Shown here: piece by piece, positions 36,723 to 48,268 of the stretch | Layout of the letters: every line of letters starts with the position of its first letter | How positions within the stretch are numbered: the first letter of the stretch is position 1 | NCBI GenBank assembly: GCA_001986395.2 | Contig: MQVO02000024.1 | Coordinates: 372,001-436,000, forward strand | Direction: 5' to 3' | Length of the DNA stretch: 64,000 nt | DNA from: Irpex lacteus | Taxonomy: Eukaryota; Basidiomycota; Agaricomycetes; Polyporales; Irpicaceae | Made by a program: the position numbers and the translations under genes | Notes under the pieces: model-generated | The model's input: only the letters and a program-made list of their open reading frames with translations | Database searches by the model: none | Told to the model about the DNA's origin: nothing

Positions 36723-37570
36723 TCTAACCTCACCCGCAAGATCGATCTCTCCCTCGCCTCTCCATCCCATCCTAACTGCCATTCGCCAGGCATTCGGCTC
36801 GCATTACACACCGCAAACTCATTTACGTAGCAAAGTCCCAAGGCAGTGCAGTGTCGGCAACGGCTTTTCACGAGTAGAGGATAGCAAAAGCAATCAACAA
36901 CGTACCCTCTCCTCCTCACCAACAGCGCGTGCAGGACATGAAGACGCTCCTCCTCGAGGAGGTGCGTACGAGCTGTACAGTCGTCTTAGTGAGACGGCGA
37001 GTGAGATCGTGAGGGAGGCCGTGCGGAGAGAGATTGCTGAGAGGGTGCAGAAGCAGGTGAGTTTATTTTATTTGTTTCGGTTTGTTGGGAGAGGTTGGAG
37101 TTTGGGAGATTAGTAGCTGATTGATTCTGGGATGCGTGTGTAGTTGCAGGAACAGATACCGAAGAAGTTGAGAGAGGACGTTGTGAGTTATAAGAGGCAC
37201 ATGATAGAGGTTAGAGCTAGCTTGTATAAGCCGTAAGTTGCCACGTCTCTTTACCTTCTCACCATTTTCTCCAACCCTCACCAATCCTCACCCTACGCCG
37301 TAGCAGAGAAGCACGCAGACACAATGCCCTCATCTGCACCAGCTCGCTCGATGAACCACTCATGCCCCTCCTCCGTCCTCCTCCCATCCCTCGCTCAGAG
37401 TGTAATGAAGGGAGTGGGAGTGGTAATGCTCCGCTAAAAGTCACGATCCCGCACACCGCTGGAGGTCTCTGAGGCGCAGTCTCAGCGTACACAGACAAAA
37501 CACCCACCGCGCTCCCCTCACCGCGCGCGTCCTCTCCGAGTCCTCTTCTCACTCCCACTCTCACTGCGGC
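36723..37570 (+). pseudogene. relic of the coiled-coil gene (inverted copy)
   Basis: Fragments of the 21842-24215 gene in opposite orientation. The order is: leader sequence at 36723-36930; a helical exon (LYSRLSETASEIVREAVRRE near 36970-37055); QEQIPKKLREDVVSYKRHMI (37145-37210); and an exon with REARRHNALICTSSLDEPL and MPLLRPPPIPRSE near 37310-37410, ending in degraded HTAGGL sequence. The 250-residue Ser/Pro-rich N-terminal part and the last exons are missing, and the frame is broken after 37430. Clearly non-functional. Confidence 0.82.
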
Positions 37571-37639
37571 CGATACGAGCTTTAGAAACGCCTCCCAGTC
37601 GGTGTCAAAGGGTAAATAAAAGGTCAGTTGGGGTGAGAT

Positions 37640-38321
37640 TTTAGAGGGCGGCGATCATGAGTAGATATAATGGAAAGACACGGCTAACGGCCTTTCTTAC
37701 ACACCACAGTTGAGGGACTCGGGCACGGCCGACGGTACTATTCATGACCAAGCTGTCGACGTGCTCCTTCGTAGGCCATTTATCCTCCGTACATACGGTG
37801 GCATTCGCAACATCTATGTCTAGCCCGCCTAGTTTAGCGAACAAAGGTACCAAGTTTCACGACACTCATGCAATGCTCAACGGGCCCGTACCCGTCCTCC
37901 AGGTCTCTGAACAGAACTTCCGTATGGTGTGAGGTGTCGCAAGTTGCGCAGTATCGCCCTTGAGGAAGACACGATTGAGATCAAATCCGTACTAGTAGCG
38001 ATGGTAGAGTTTTCAGAAGCTTGTCCGTCATAGGAGCCGTACGCGCCACGAACTGCCCTTCGAGGTAAGTATAACGTCTGTACATGCTTCGCTGTGTGAC
38101 GCGAATGTGAAACCATGATGCCAGTGATGTTCTAGTACGGCCTGAGAACACTATCGTGGTTGACCGAAAGAGATGCGAGAGGGTAATGTTATTCCATCGT
38201 TTGCAAACGAGAAAAGGAGGCTGACTTTGTCTTCTCACATTCAACTTCGCGAACGCTATCCAGAATCGCTTAGGCTAGCGATAAACATGGCAAGAGTCTC
38301 ATCGGAGAAGTTGACAGACAT
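37640..38321 (-). pseudogene. relic of the F-box gene (inverted copy)
   Basis: The start-like MSVNFSDETLAMFIASLSDS at 38321 matches MSVDFPDEILDMIFAALGDL of the gene at 19111. Further on, VCKRWNNITLSHLFRSTTIV and VPLFAKLGGLDIDVA align with VCKRWNNIALPYLFRSLMIA and LSLFTEIGELCIEVD. The alignment passes through several frameshifts and stops and fades out near 37640. The leucine-rich 3' exon is absent. Confidence 0.8.
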
Positions 38322-38514
38322 GAGCGCAGAAGTGTGCATTCTCTTAAGTCCGAGTAAAGAAGTCGGTGAGTACGGTTTGCTTGGCATACTAGTAGTATCT
38401 GAATATGCAATGTACATGCCGTAGTGATAGACGTCCCTCGGACTCCACACAAGCCACTCCGAGCCACTCCCAGAGCGTTGTTTGCGAGGCAGAGAAAGCA
38501 ATTGAGGGCTGGAG

Positions 38515-41438
38515 TCCCGCCGCGGCCACTGCATCAGCCCGATGCTTGGCGCGCCCATATCTTCCAACGACTGTACTTAGCTTGACCGGCTGACCTTCGA
38601 CACTGCGAGCGTGTTGACTCTCGACTATAGTAACGATCATTTGTGGAATTTTGGGAGCAGGTGCGTACGCGTCGTTACACTGGCGGCGTCCATTGACTTA
38701 CCGATGCTCGTCCAACATGAGGTTCAAGTTCGATTGTAGGCTCGCCCATCTCAAGTGGCACCTTCGAATTCGGATATTCGGCAGACATATTTGTGCGCAG
38801 TACCCCGCCCACTTTGATGCCCCGTATGCATGTCACGCGTAGTGCATAATGCAACATAGCAACTGCCAAAGAGCGCATGCACTGCTCGATAGTTGGACTC
38901 GGAACTCTATAAGCTCGGGAGTTGGATACTTATATGAACGGCTGGTCTCTCCTCTAATCTCAACTCGCAGCATTCCTAGCACTCACAATGCAGAGTTTCC
39001 TGACTCTCTTCAGCCTCTTGGGCTCAGCCATCGCTCTTGGCCTCCCCGACACTCCTCTCGCCTCACGTTCTCTGAGTCCTACAGGTATCCCTATCTCCGA
39101 TGCTTACCTACCCTTCAAGGCGAAGTATACCGGCGCACAAGCAGTAGAAATGAAGAGGTCGTTGGTGAAGCGTGGTGGCGTTGATGTGCTCCTATCTTCT
39201 ACAGCTTATGTCTCGCTGTAAGTTACATACTATCTCTGATGACGGTACAGCCAGACCATACCGACCCTGTATACAGATATTCCATTGAAGTCGATGTTGG
39301 AGGAAAGAACTTCACTGTCATCCTCGATACAGGAAGGTACGTTCATTGTTCCAAGTGTTTCCGAGTCAAATCTGACGTTTGTAACTGGTGGATTCATAGC
39401 TCCGACCTCTGGCTCAAATCTTCCAACTTCACCTGCCTCAACCCGACTACAGGACAACCCAGCACCAACTGTAGCGCCAACGAGAATCCATTTACTCCTA
39501 CTCCCGAGACCTTTGCCCCTCTACCTTTTGCGAACAATTTCAACATCTCCTACGCCACCGGCGAGAACCTGATCGGCCAATACGGCCAAGGCCCTGTCAC
39601 CATCGGTGGCGTCACGGTCCCCGACCAATGGTTCGCTGTGGCAGAGAAGGGTATATGGCAGCGTGAGCCGGCAATACATGGACTCATAGGTTTCGCTGGG
39701 CCTGGAGTGTCATATCTTTTCAATGGAACGGATCCCACAAAAGACGACGGGGAGAACAAACGGGTCGCTTACAATGCTTGGATATACAAGGCGGCCAAGG
39801 AAGGGCTGTTCCCTCCTTGTAAGTGTTTGCTCCATCGTCGTTTTATATTAGAATCCGAGCACCGATTCTGACATTATTGGGCAGACTTCTCCTTGGTCAT
39901 GAACCGTCCCACCGACGCTCAAGAGCTCTCTAATCACACCTTCCACAACCTCGGTGCCATCGTCCTCGGCGGCGTACCCTCCCAATCCTCCGTCCCCCTC
40001 ACAGGCAAAACTGCAACCGTCACCGCTTCCACAATCACTGCCAACACCAGCTCTGCCTACATCCTCTCTGACAACGTGACGACACCCTTCCCAGTCTGGT
40101 ACGCAACTTCGTCTGTCGATTCGTTCAACTTTCCCGGCTCCACCAACGTTACCTTCAACGAAACCCTCGCCAACCCTGGATTGGGCGGATTACCAGGGCA
40201 CTGGCGTGGGATTCTGGACAGTGGGACTGGCCTGATGGTCATTCCTAGGGAATTGAACAAGGCGTATAACGCTTTGTTCGACCCTCCCGCACAGCTGGAG
40301 AATGATACTGGGCTTTATTATGTCTATTGCAATGCGACCGTTCCTCCTTTCAGCGTGACGATCAATGGGACAGAGTTCAAGGTAGATGAGGCGGATCTGG
40401 TTGTGAGGCAGGGAGAATTGGCGAGCGATGAGTACTGTCTGAGTGGGGTGCAAGGCGGAGCGATCAATCAATTACCATCGATTTATCTATTGTGAGTGCT
40501 TTCTTTGATCTACCATTGTAATTGAAAGGTACCGTTGCTGATGGTATAACATATACAGGGGTGACAAGTTCCTCAATAATGTGCTCACGACGTACAACCT
40601 GGAGACAAACGAGATCACTATCTCGGAGCGCAAAGCCTACGGCAAAGGCGAAACGTTTCCTGTCACAGGATAGTACATCAATGTAAGCGGGTTGTGATAC
40701 GTACTAGTATTATACCATCTGGACTTCGACGATGGAAAGCATACTTAAGTACCCTGCGAGAATCAGACTAATATGACGAACGCAAATACTCTTGTACATA
40801 ACGTGATATTGTTTCAACGGTAATTAAAAGACTCTTGATTGACGGCACAAGAATAGCTGTAAGGATACTCAGTTTTAGTGGCCGGAGTCTCGAGTATCGG
40901 GATGCCGTTTTCGGAAACTGCTGTAGCGTGCATTGCTTGTTCGGGAAGTATGACGTTTAACCCTAACCTTCAAGCTTGCGACGACCTTGCGTGTCGAATC
41001 GCTCTCGCATCTTCCTCCTCGATCACCACATACCTCACAAATATTCGGTGCCCGTGTCATCTAGTTGAATATTTCCTGCTTTATTCTCGTACGGTAGTCC
41101 GTTATAATGGTCTGCGTAACGACGTGAGTAAGCACTTATTTACCTGGCACAACGAGTTCATTTTCTCATGTTTCTCCGTTCTCTCCAGCCCAAACATATA
41201 ACGTTTACTGCCCTCCATATCTCATGTATACGCTTGCATACAAAGAATGGCAATAGCGGGTTTTGAGTTCACGTATCTTTTGTGCAGTGGCCATCAGCGT
41301 TGCATGCAAACCTGGATTCCAAGTCGTCATCAGAATGATGCGGCGCCCGCAAGAAAAGTAACGTGGTCCGGTATTGTCATCGCGTCAAGGTTGCGTAGTG
41401 ATTCCTTCGTTCCTGTTCTACTTTCTCACTTTGTAGGT
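38515..41438 (+). repeat. duplicated 2.9-kb protease unit, copy 2
   Basis: The second copy of the unit at 33804-36722, in the same orientation and 4.7 kb downstream. It lies between the F-box relic and member B and therefore splits the inverted copy of the 16.7-24.2 kb block. Confidence 0.75.
38988..40673 (+). CDS. secreted pepsin-type (A1) aspartic protease 2
   Basis: Paralogue of the gene at 34280 with the same exon layout. Signal peptide MQSFLTLFSLLGSAIALGLP, propeptide ending LVKRGG. The DTGSSDLW motif is again split by an intron, and LDSGTGLMVIP carries the second catalytic Asp. Other conserved segments: NFNISYATGENLIGQYGQGP, VHGLIGFAGP-type, NRPTDAQELSNHTFHNLGAI, and the Cys pair in YYVYCNATVPP / DEYCLSGVQGG. 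It differs from copy 1 by small indels: two extra residues in the propeptide (SLSPTG), shorter GGVDV, and loss of AAAIG before SDEYC. Stop at 40671-40673 after FPVTG. No breaks, so both copies look functional. About 455 residues. Confidence 0.9.
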
Positions 41439-41792
41439 GATCGTGGAATGAATATCGAGGAATTCTATTATCGTAATTATCTACGACGCTGTACTAATTA
41501 CGGCTCTTGTTCTACACTTAGGCCTATACACTCGAATAGTTGTGGTCATCTACGGGGCTTTGTCATGGTATAGAGCTTTACAGCTAGCCATTTGTATCCG
41601 TCATACTGGCGGTTGTGTTGCGTAGCTGGGGCCTGCATTCCAGATGTGGCGTGTAATTTCTTCTTCCTATATTAAACAACTTCGACTCTCTCATGCATCA
41701 CCTAACACAGTATCATACACCGTCTTGATTTCAGACTACAATACTTCCATCATCAACGTTCAAATCCGATTTTCATCCCGCCTCATCCTACA
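40674..41792. other. 3' flank of protease 2 and leader of member B
   Basis: Up to 41438 the sequence matches the flank of protease 1. From there to 41792 is the upstream region of member B. No gene is seen. Confidence 0.5.
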
Positions 41793-43249
41793 ATGTCGCT
41801 CGCCTCGTATCCTCCTGAGCTCAGGCATAGCAACGACGACTCCGAGGGTAACGAAGCCTATCTCCACTGGCCCGAACTTCACCTCTCTTCCTTCGACGAT
41901 ATAGAGTTCCCCACTCTCGACCCAACATCACTCGGTCGCAGCTACTCTAGAGCGATGGAACTCAACGCACGCCACAGTGGCTTGCCCGGCCATGCCCTTC
42001 TCACCCCCTCTATCTTCAAAGCCCCACCTGCCCATCTGGGAAAACTTCTGCCGACCATAGGCGAGGTCGGTCTGCTATGGATGGGGACGTTCAAGCCTCT
42101 CTGGGGTACTCATCACATTAGGGGCACCGATCCTTCAAGTCTATCGCCCTATAATCTCCCAGTGCTTCGTGTTGAGCCTGAGCCAGATTGGCGCGATCTC
42201 CTCCCATCGGAGCCCGCGACGAGTTGCCGTCCTCCTTTCCCCTGGGTGTGGGAAGGAAGACTACCAGGGAAGGGCAAAGATGGCAAGGATCTGTACGCTC
42301 GCCGGGAGATTGAGGAAGTTGATATTGGCAACACGCAGTTTGGCTACATGAGCCCTCCTTTGCTCTATCGCTCAATGTTCGTGTGCGCGAGCTACGACAA
42401 GTGGCAGGCAGTGGCGCCGCGAGTTAGGGAGAATGAGAAATTCAAGCACTTGTCGGGGCCATTGGAGTATGTCATGCTGACTGGTGGCTTCTCAGCGGTG
42501 CGGTGGAAGACACTGGTTACCGATGAGATGCAGCCAGGCGCAGAGTACGACTCGACAAAGACGCCAGCGCAGAATGGACTGACAAGACGTATAGTCTGTG
42601 TCGGAGAGACTGATGAAAATATCGAGCGTGCCTGGCTATCCGTGAGGTACTGCAAGTGCCTGTCCCGCAAGGTGTACAAGGCACGTGGCAAGCTGGACCA
42701 GGTTTGTCTTAATCTTACTTTCGTCATCTCGATGCTTACTGACGCTCTTGACCGTACCCCGTAGGAGCAGCGCTCGGTGGTCGACGATGTCCTGGAATAT
42801 TTACTTGACATTGTAAGCACACCTTTTACAGGATACCCCATCTCGTGAGTGACTAACGCACCCTGACACAAAGAACCCAACTTTTGACATGGCCGTCACC
42901 GGCCATGACGACATCGACTTATTCCTACAGATAGTACGAATCTCCTGACCCTCTTATCAAAATGTTAGCCTAAAAGCTTTCTTTCCAGGCATCCCAGCTT
43001 CCTGAATATGCAGGTCTCATAACCCCGTCCACTACCTACGCCGAGTTCAGCTCCTTGCTCGGCACTGCCATCCGTCTTCCTGTCGCAGGCTGTCACCAAC
43101 ATCTCCCACGGTACAATCTTCAAGCGAGGCATAAGAGTCACTGGCAATGGACTACCCAGGGATGGCTGGCTGACTTCTTAGCGAAGAAGCAGACAGTGTG
43201 CTTTTTGCCGTATGTTTACGACGCTCAATTGTGGGGTCAATTACCATAG
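41793..43249 (+). CDS. lineage-specific GHAL-family protein, member B
   Basis: An unknown protein, paralogue of member A and the best preserved copy. Start MSLASYPPELRHSNDDSEGN at 41793. Family signatures: HWPELHLSSFDD, YSRAMELNARHSGLPGHALL, IGEVGLLWMGTFKPLW, KDLYARREIEE, GPLEYVMLTGGFSAVRWKTL, EYDSTKTPAQNGLTRRI and CLSRKVYKARGKLDQ. Three introns with GT-AG ends sit at the same places as in A. The following exons carry EQRSVVDDVLEYLLDI, NPTFDMAVTGHDDIDLFLQI and ASQLPEYAGLITPSTTYAEF, and the last exon ends YVYDAQLWGQLP, stop 43247-43249. About 410 residues, no signal peptide. It lies in the position expected for A in the inverted copy of the 16.7-24.2 kb block. Confidence 0.75.
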
Positions 43250-43369
43250 TTTTTTCCTTCTTTCTTATGTCTCGGACTTTGAGTAGGTATGATCAGCTCT
43301 GACGTATCCCTAATTTTTCGTTACTTAATTTAGTTCCATCGATTTCTAATGATTGAAATACGACTTCAA

Positions 43370-43530
43370 GTAGTACCGCTTACGGAAACGATAGTAATGG
43401 CATAGCGTGCATTGCTTGTTTCGGCAATAATGACGTTTACCCTAACCCCAGTCCCAACGCCTTCGGTCGTCGCGCCGCCGTGCGCGTGTCGACTCTCATG
43501 CTTTCCTCCTCGACCACCACCTGGGTTCTG
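43370..43530 (+). repeat. third, partial copy of the protease 3' flank
   Basis: Contains the same ordered landmarks as 36220-36340 and 40905-41030: a gcattgcttgtt box, atgacgttta..ccctaacc, and cttcctcctcgaccacc. No protease sequence is attached. The sequence 43250-44151 otherwise holds only short frames. Confidence 0.6.
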
Positions 43531-44151
43531 AATCCTGACTTTGCAATCGGCATAGAGTTCTGCGACAAACCGAGAGTGTTACAACGATATGCATGTACGA
43601 CTCACGATGGTGTATACGTGAGCCTCGCCACTTCTACCAGTGTGAGTACTCAACACTTGCGATCTCTTTTGGCTCGACTTGTAACTTATCCTACCTTTGC
43701 AGCTTCAACTACGTATCACATTGAGTCGCAATAACTATGACTTCACATGCAACAGACACCGCCCTATGAGATAGCTGGGAATCCGCGTGAGAGAGCTTGA
43801 ACTTCAAGTACACGTCAGCGCAAGTATTCTGGCCATGGTCGCCCGCCATGAAGGTGGCGCAGTTACCGTGGCAACTCTGTTGTGTTGCAAAGGTACGGGA
43901 ATGCGTACCTATGATACTGTAGAATGCACAAGTAAGTCAATCATCCCCACTAGCGAGGAAATCGAACTTACGTGACTCTTGTTCTGCATCAGGCTGATAA
44001 ACAATCGTAGCGACAAGGATCTGTATACGCCTCGGCCACAGCCCCGGTCTACCTCCTCCAACTTTTTGTTCATGCTCATACAGACCATTGTTCTGCACTG
44101 TATGACAACAACATATCAGGTGTGGCGTGTCTAATCGCCATTCAATATTAA

Positions 44152-45744
44152 ATGTCTCCAGCTTTGCATGAACGCCATCTACAACAAGCCCTCTATCTCA
44201 CATCGCAGTACTTCTCTCCTCGATCCTCGGTTACTCGTACGCAATTCCATACAAGGACCTCCCATTCCACCTACCACCCGACCACATACGGTGCGACACC
44301 GAAACCAAGTGTAACCGCTATGACTGGACAGACCTCCAGCTCTCCTCCTTCGACGACGACTACGACTACTACACGTTTAAATCATCACCCACTCTCAACC
44401 CAACCGACATCGGCAACGCCTACTCCCGTGCAATGGCCGTTCACGCACGCCGCCTCGGCGGGGGCCACGCCCTCCTCGCCCCATCGCTTTTCAAAACCAT
44501 ACCTGAACCCGGTATCCAACCTATCTCGGGCATCGTAATCCATCCAGACTTCGTGACCATGGGCGACATCGGACTACTGTGGATGGGGACGTTCCAGCGT
44601 CTCTGGGGCACCTGGACGCCTGGCCATACCGAGGAATGGATTTGGCGACGTCACGGTCTGCGAGGCTTCGGCCTCCATACTCTGTTTTTCCAGATGCACG
44701 AGATAGAGACGCGGGAGATCGACCGTGCTGACTTACGGGTGCTTGAAGCGAGGCTGCCTGGGATCATCGCGGACAAGGAGCTGTATGCTCGTTTGGAGCT
44801 TGCGCCTGGAGCGGACGGCGAGATCGATGGCGGGATACGCGTCGTCAGTTCTGTTCCCACACAAGACCTCGTTGCGTTCATGTGCGAGAGCTACGACATC
44901 TGGCAGAAGGCTGCCTATATTCTCAGGGCTGAGCACGAGTACAAGCACTTGACGGGCCCGATGGAATACGCGCTGTGTACCGGTGGCATCTCGGTGTTGA
45001 GATGGAAGACTTTGGTCAGTGAGGAGATGGAGAAGGGCGCGGAATACGACTCGTCGAAGTCGCCTGCGAAGAATGGCTTGAGGAAGCGGATGGTCAGCTT
45101 TGGAGATGCTGATGAGGACCTCGAGCGTGCGTGGGTGTTTGTGAGGTTCAGCAAGTGCTTGTCTCGCAAAGTGTACCAGGAGCGTGGAAAGCTCGATAAG
45201 GTTTGTATTATTGTTACATTGATTATGATAGTGGTTTCTAATACACTTCCTTCGGAATAGGCACAACGCACGGTCGTCGACGACGTTCTCGAATACATAC
45301 TCGATACTGTAAGCTTTCTCTTCTTTAGTGACACCGTATTTCTCTCTCTCGTACTCATCGCACTTCGACCGAACAGCGACCAGACCTCGACATGGCTTTC
45401 GCCGGACACGGCGACATCGACCGCTTCCTAACCAAGATACACCCTTTCCCTTTCCTCTCTACTTCTCCTTCTCCTTCTGACAACCCCCTCTCCAGGCATC
45501 AACCCACCCCTCATACGCACCCCTCATAACACCCACAACCACCTACCCCGAACTCAGCACCATGCTCCAGGCAGGAACCATCCGTCCGCCCGTCAAAACC
45601 TGCCACTACTTTACCCCGCGGAAAGACTTCCACGAGGGGAAGCACGCGCGTCGGTTGTCGCCCGGCATGCGGGATTTGTTGACGGATTTGTTTGCGAAGA
45701 AGATCCCGGTGGGGGTGTTGCCGTTTGTTTATGAGGATGTGTGA
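44152..45744 (+). CDS. lineage-specific GHAL-family protein, member C (possibly decaying)
   Basis: Paralogue of A and B. The central exon is intact: YSRAMAVHARRLGGGHALLA, MGDIGLLWMGTFQRLWGTW, KELYARLELAPGADGEIDGG, GPMEYALCTGGISVLRWKTL, EYDSSKSPAKNGLRKRM and CLSRKVYQERGKLDK. It is followed by AQRTVVDDVLEYILDT and RPDLDMAFAGHGDIDRFLTK, and by a final exon ending PFVYEDV at 45744. There are two faults. First, the family-like frame upstream (YDWTDLQLSSFDDD) has no ATG. The ATG at 44152 that resembles the A/B start is in another frame, so the N-terminus is shifted or begins at 44433. Second, the last intron has no GT donor: the sequence reads AAG-ATACACC where A and B have GT. Either the gene is decaying or the product is truncated. 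Confidence 0.6.
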
Positions 45745-45917
45745 GTGTGAGTGCTGTGGGAGGTGGTGGTGAGGCGGTTGTTTATTGGTACCATCGCACA
45801 ACGTTTCGTACCATGTATCTAAGTTCTACTCTACAACACTGTAATTCCAAATCCAGTTTCCATCGTCTACTTCTTACTGTACAACCCCGACCTTCTGATA
45901 TCATACAATCCCCCTAT

Positions 45918-48268
45918 TTACCCATCGAGCCTAATACCCGCCAAAGCAGCAGCCAACTCGTCCGTCTCCTTCTCCGCATCACTCGCCACAGGCTTATAAA
46001 TCTTAATCACATCCAACGCGCCTCCCTACACACCATCAACGTCAACATTCCTATCCCTATAGACATTTCATATAGACACCGCAAGGCACGCACCTGCACA
46101 GTAACAACCTTATCACCAACAACCAACACATCGCTCCCCGCCTCAAACCCCGGCAACCCCCCCGGACCCACTTCCCGCTCTCTATAGGGCAACCGCGACA
46201 CGATCTCCTCGTCGAACATCTCTGCGCCTGATATCTGGGATTTTAGGGCGGTGTGGTAGTAGGTAGTCCAGCCGGGGGCTTCGGTGCTCTCGAACGACTC
46301 TCGCTCGTTACTGATGGAGGGGGAGGTAGAGGAAGGATGGTGGGAGTGAAGATACCGATGAACCTCCCGCGCCACATCAAGCGGCGCAAAGTCAACAAGC
46401 CACCTCGAGAACGCATACCGCGAGCCTGACCCTCTCAGATTACTCTTCGCCTCCTCCTGCCACCCTCCCCTTCCCCTTCTCCCTCCCTCCCCTCCCTCCC
46501 CTCCCTCTCCTTCTCCGCCCTCTCCGTCTCTCTCACCTCCTTTAACTTCACCACCACCCTCACCCCCTAACGGCTTCTCCAACCACCTCGTCATCCCACC
46601 CCACTCCCTCCACCTCCTCTCCCTAACCGTCCTCACACCCCTCACACCTCGTTGGGAAGGGGGGAGAGAGAGGAACCGCACGGCATCGTCGATGAACTGA
46701 TGCGCGGGCGTGAAGAAGGCGCATTGGAAGGGCGAGGTGAACCATACGCCGGTTATTTGGACGTGTAGCATGCGTGCGTAGGAGCTGCTTAGTAGGTAGC
46801 CGGTGTCTTCTCTCTTGGATGACGTGTCCTCTCTTGTGGCTGTGTCTTCTTTCTGGGCTGTGTCTTCTTTCTTGGGTGACGAGTGGGAGGAAGGAGAGGA
46901 CGAGGAGGAGGAGGAGGAAGGGGAGGAGGAGGAGGGGAAGGAAGGAGTGACTTGTTGACGGGAGGTGATGTTGATTATAAGCCTCACGTCGCCGTTGTTG
47001 ACCCTCGGGAGCCAATACGTCGCCACGTGCGTCGCATCGCGTTGTTCCTTCCCGTTCCCATTCTCGGAGTCGGGGTCCGGGGATTTGTGGTCGTCGAGGA
47101 CGTACACTTCGATAGCAGGACGGCGCTCTGCTGCGGAGTAGCACGGTTGGAGGAAGCAGTTTGGGGAGATGAGGACTGCGGGGTGGCCCCATGCTCGTGC
47201 GGAAGTTCCTGGGGAGCAGAACATCTACATAACACACATACAATCCCAGACGTCAGAACTCGAACATAGAGATAAAAAGATTGAATAGTATGGTAGTACG
47301 CACCCCCTTAAGCTCCCCAGTCGTCCAATCAAAAAATGCAGTCTCCGTAAAAAGCTGAAAGCCGCTCGCCATATTCACAGCCAACACATCATCAAGCACC
47401 TGAACACGCGTATAATGCGGGTTCTTCGTTACGCGCATGCTCATACGGAACTCGACGCGGCCGGTGCCGAGGGCGCGAGGGTGGCGTGCGCCGGATTTGA
47501 GAGAGTGCATTGAGAGGCTGTACCATTGGCCTGATGACGATGAGGTGGAAGAGGGAGGAGAGGGAGGAGGAGGAGAGGTGCTGTGGTAGCGGACGACGAG
47601 GAGGTCTTGGGCGGCGTCGATGCATGCGATGCTCCCCGTTTCTTTTTGCAAGCGTATTTGCCAGTGCGTCAACACGTCTGGGTCGCCTTCCTCCGTAATG
47701 CCCATGCTCTTGCTCGGATCACCAGAGTCTAATGACACCGGCAACCGCGAACTAATCTGCGACACATCGAACCTCACCGTCGCGTGGTCGTCCCAACTAG
47801 GCACAGCCATCCCCATCGGAACATCTGCATTTACCGCTATTTTCCTCAACAGTACCGAGTCTCGAATGGGCCAGTACTCGAGGTTGGACACGTGAAACGT
47901 CTGAACTAACGCCATCGAGTCTACTTTGCGCCATATACCCTGTGCGGCGGAGAGTATTGCTCGTCTGTCTTTGAGGTTGAGCCGAGGATTGAGGTGGACA
48001 TCTTCGAATCCAGAGATGAAGAGGTCGATGTGGTAGGTGAGGAGGGGAGAGTGGGTGATGTAGTCGTTGAAGGACTTTGACACCTGTATATTAAACGACA
48101 ACCAATTTGAGTTGTGCAGTTGTATGCATGTTATTGAGTCAAGGAGGTCCAAGAAACGAGCAATGTGGAAGGAGGACTTACAGATTTACAGCGTAGGATT
48201 TGACGAAGATCGCACCGCGCAAGGATCTGCTCGAATAACTCGGGTGGCAAGTCGGAGATGCTCATCAT
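45918..48268 (-). CDS. F-box protein with beta-rich C-terminal region
   Basis: Start MMSISDLPPELFEQILARCD at 48268 with LRQILRCKS, a classic F-box split by an intron. Exon 2 (about 48106 down to 47306) reads VSKSFNDYITHSPLLTYHID, RRAILSAAQGIWRKVDSM, PDVLTHWQIRLQKETGSIAC and FQLFTETAFFDWTTGELKG. Exon 3 continues SARAWGHPAVLISPNCFLQP, a Ser/Pro-rich and Glu/Gly-rich low-complexity stretch, and FSRWLVDFAPLDVAREVHRY, and ends VLVVGDKVVTVQ. A final exon, GGALDVIKIYKPVASDAEKE, stops at 45918-45920. The exons join in phase to about 720 residues. It is probably an SCF substrate adaptor; no named C-terminal domain is recognised. A decayed inverted copy lies at 55074-55988. Confidence 0.78.
46475..46570. 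repeat. pyrimidine-rich (purine on minus) low-complexity tract
   Basis: A run of CCCTCCCCTCCCCTCCC-type repeats on the plus strand. On the minus strand it encodes the Gly/Glu-rich stretch of the F-box protein. It probably varies in length between strains. Confidence 0.55.

Noticed and set aside
46623..47243. Second minus-strand frame of 206 codons
   Set aside because: Overlaps the F-box gene in another frame and is Ser/Arg/Pro-rich noise from the low-complexity tract.
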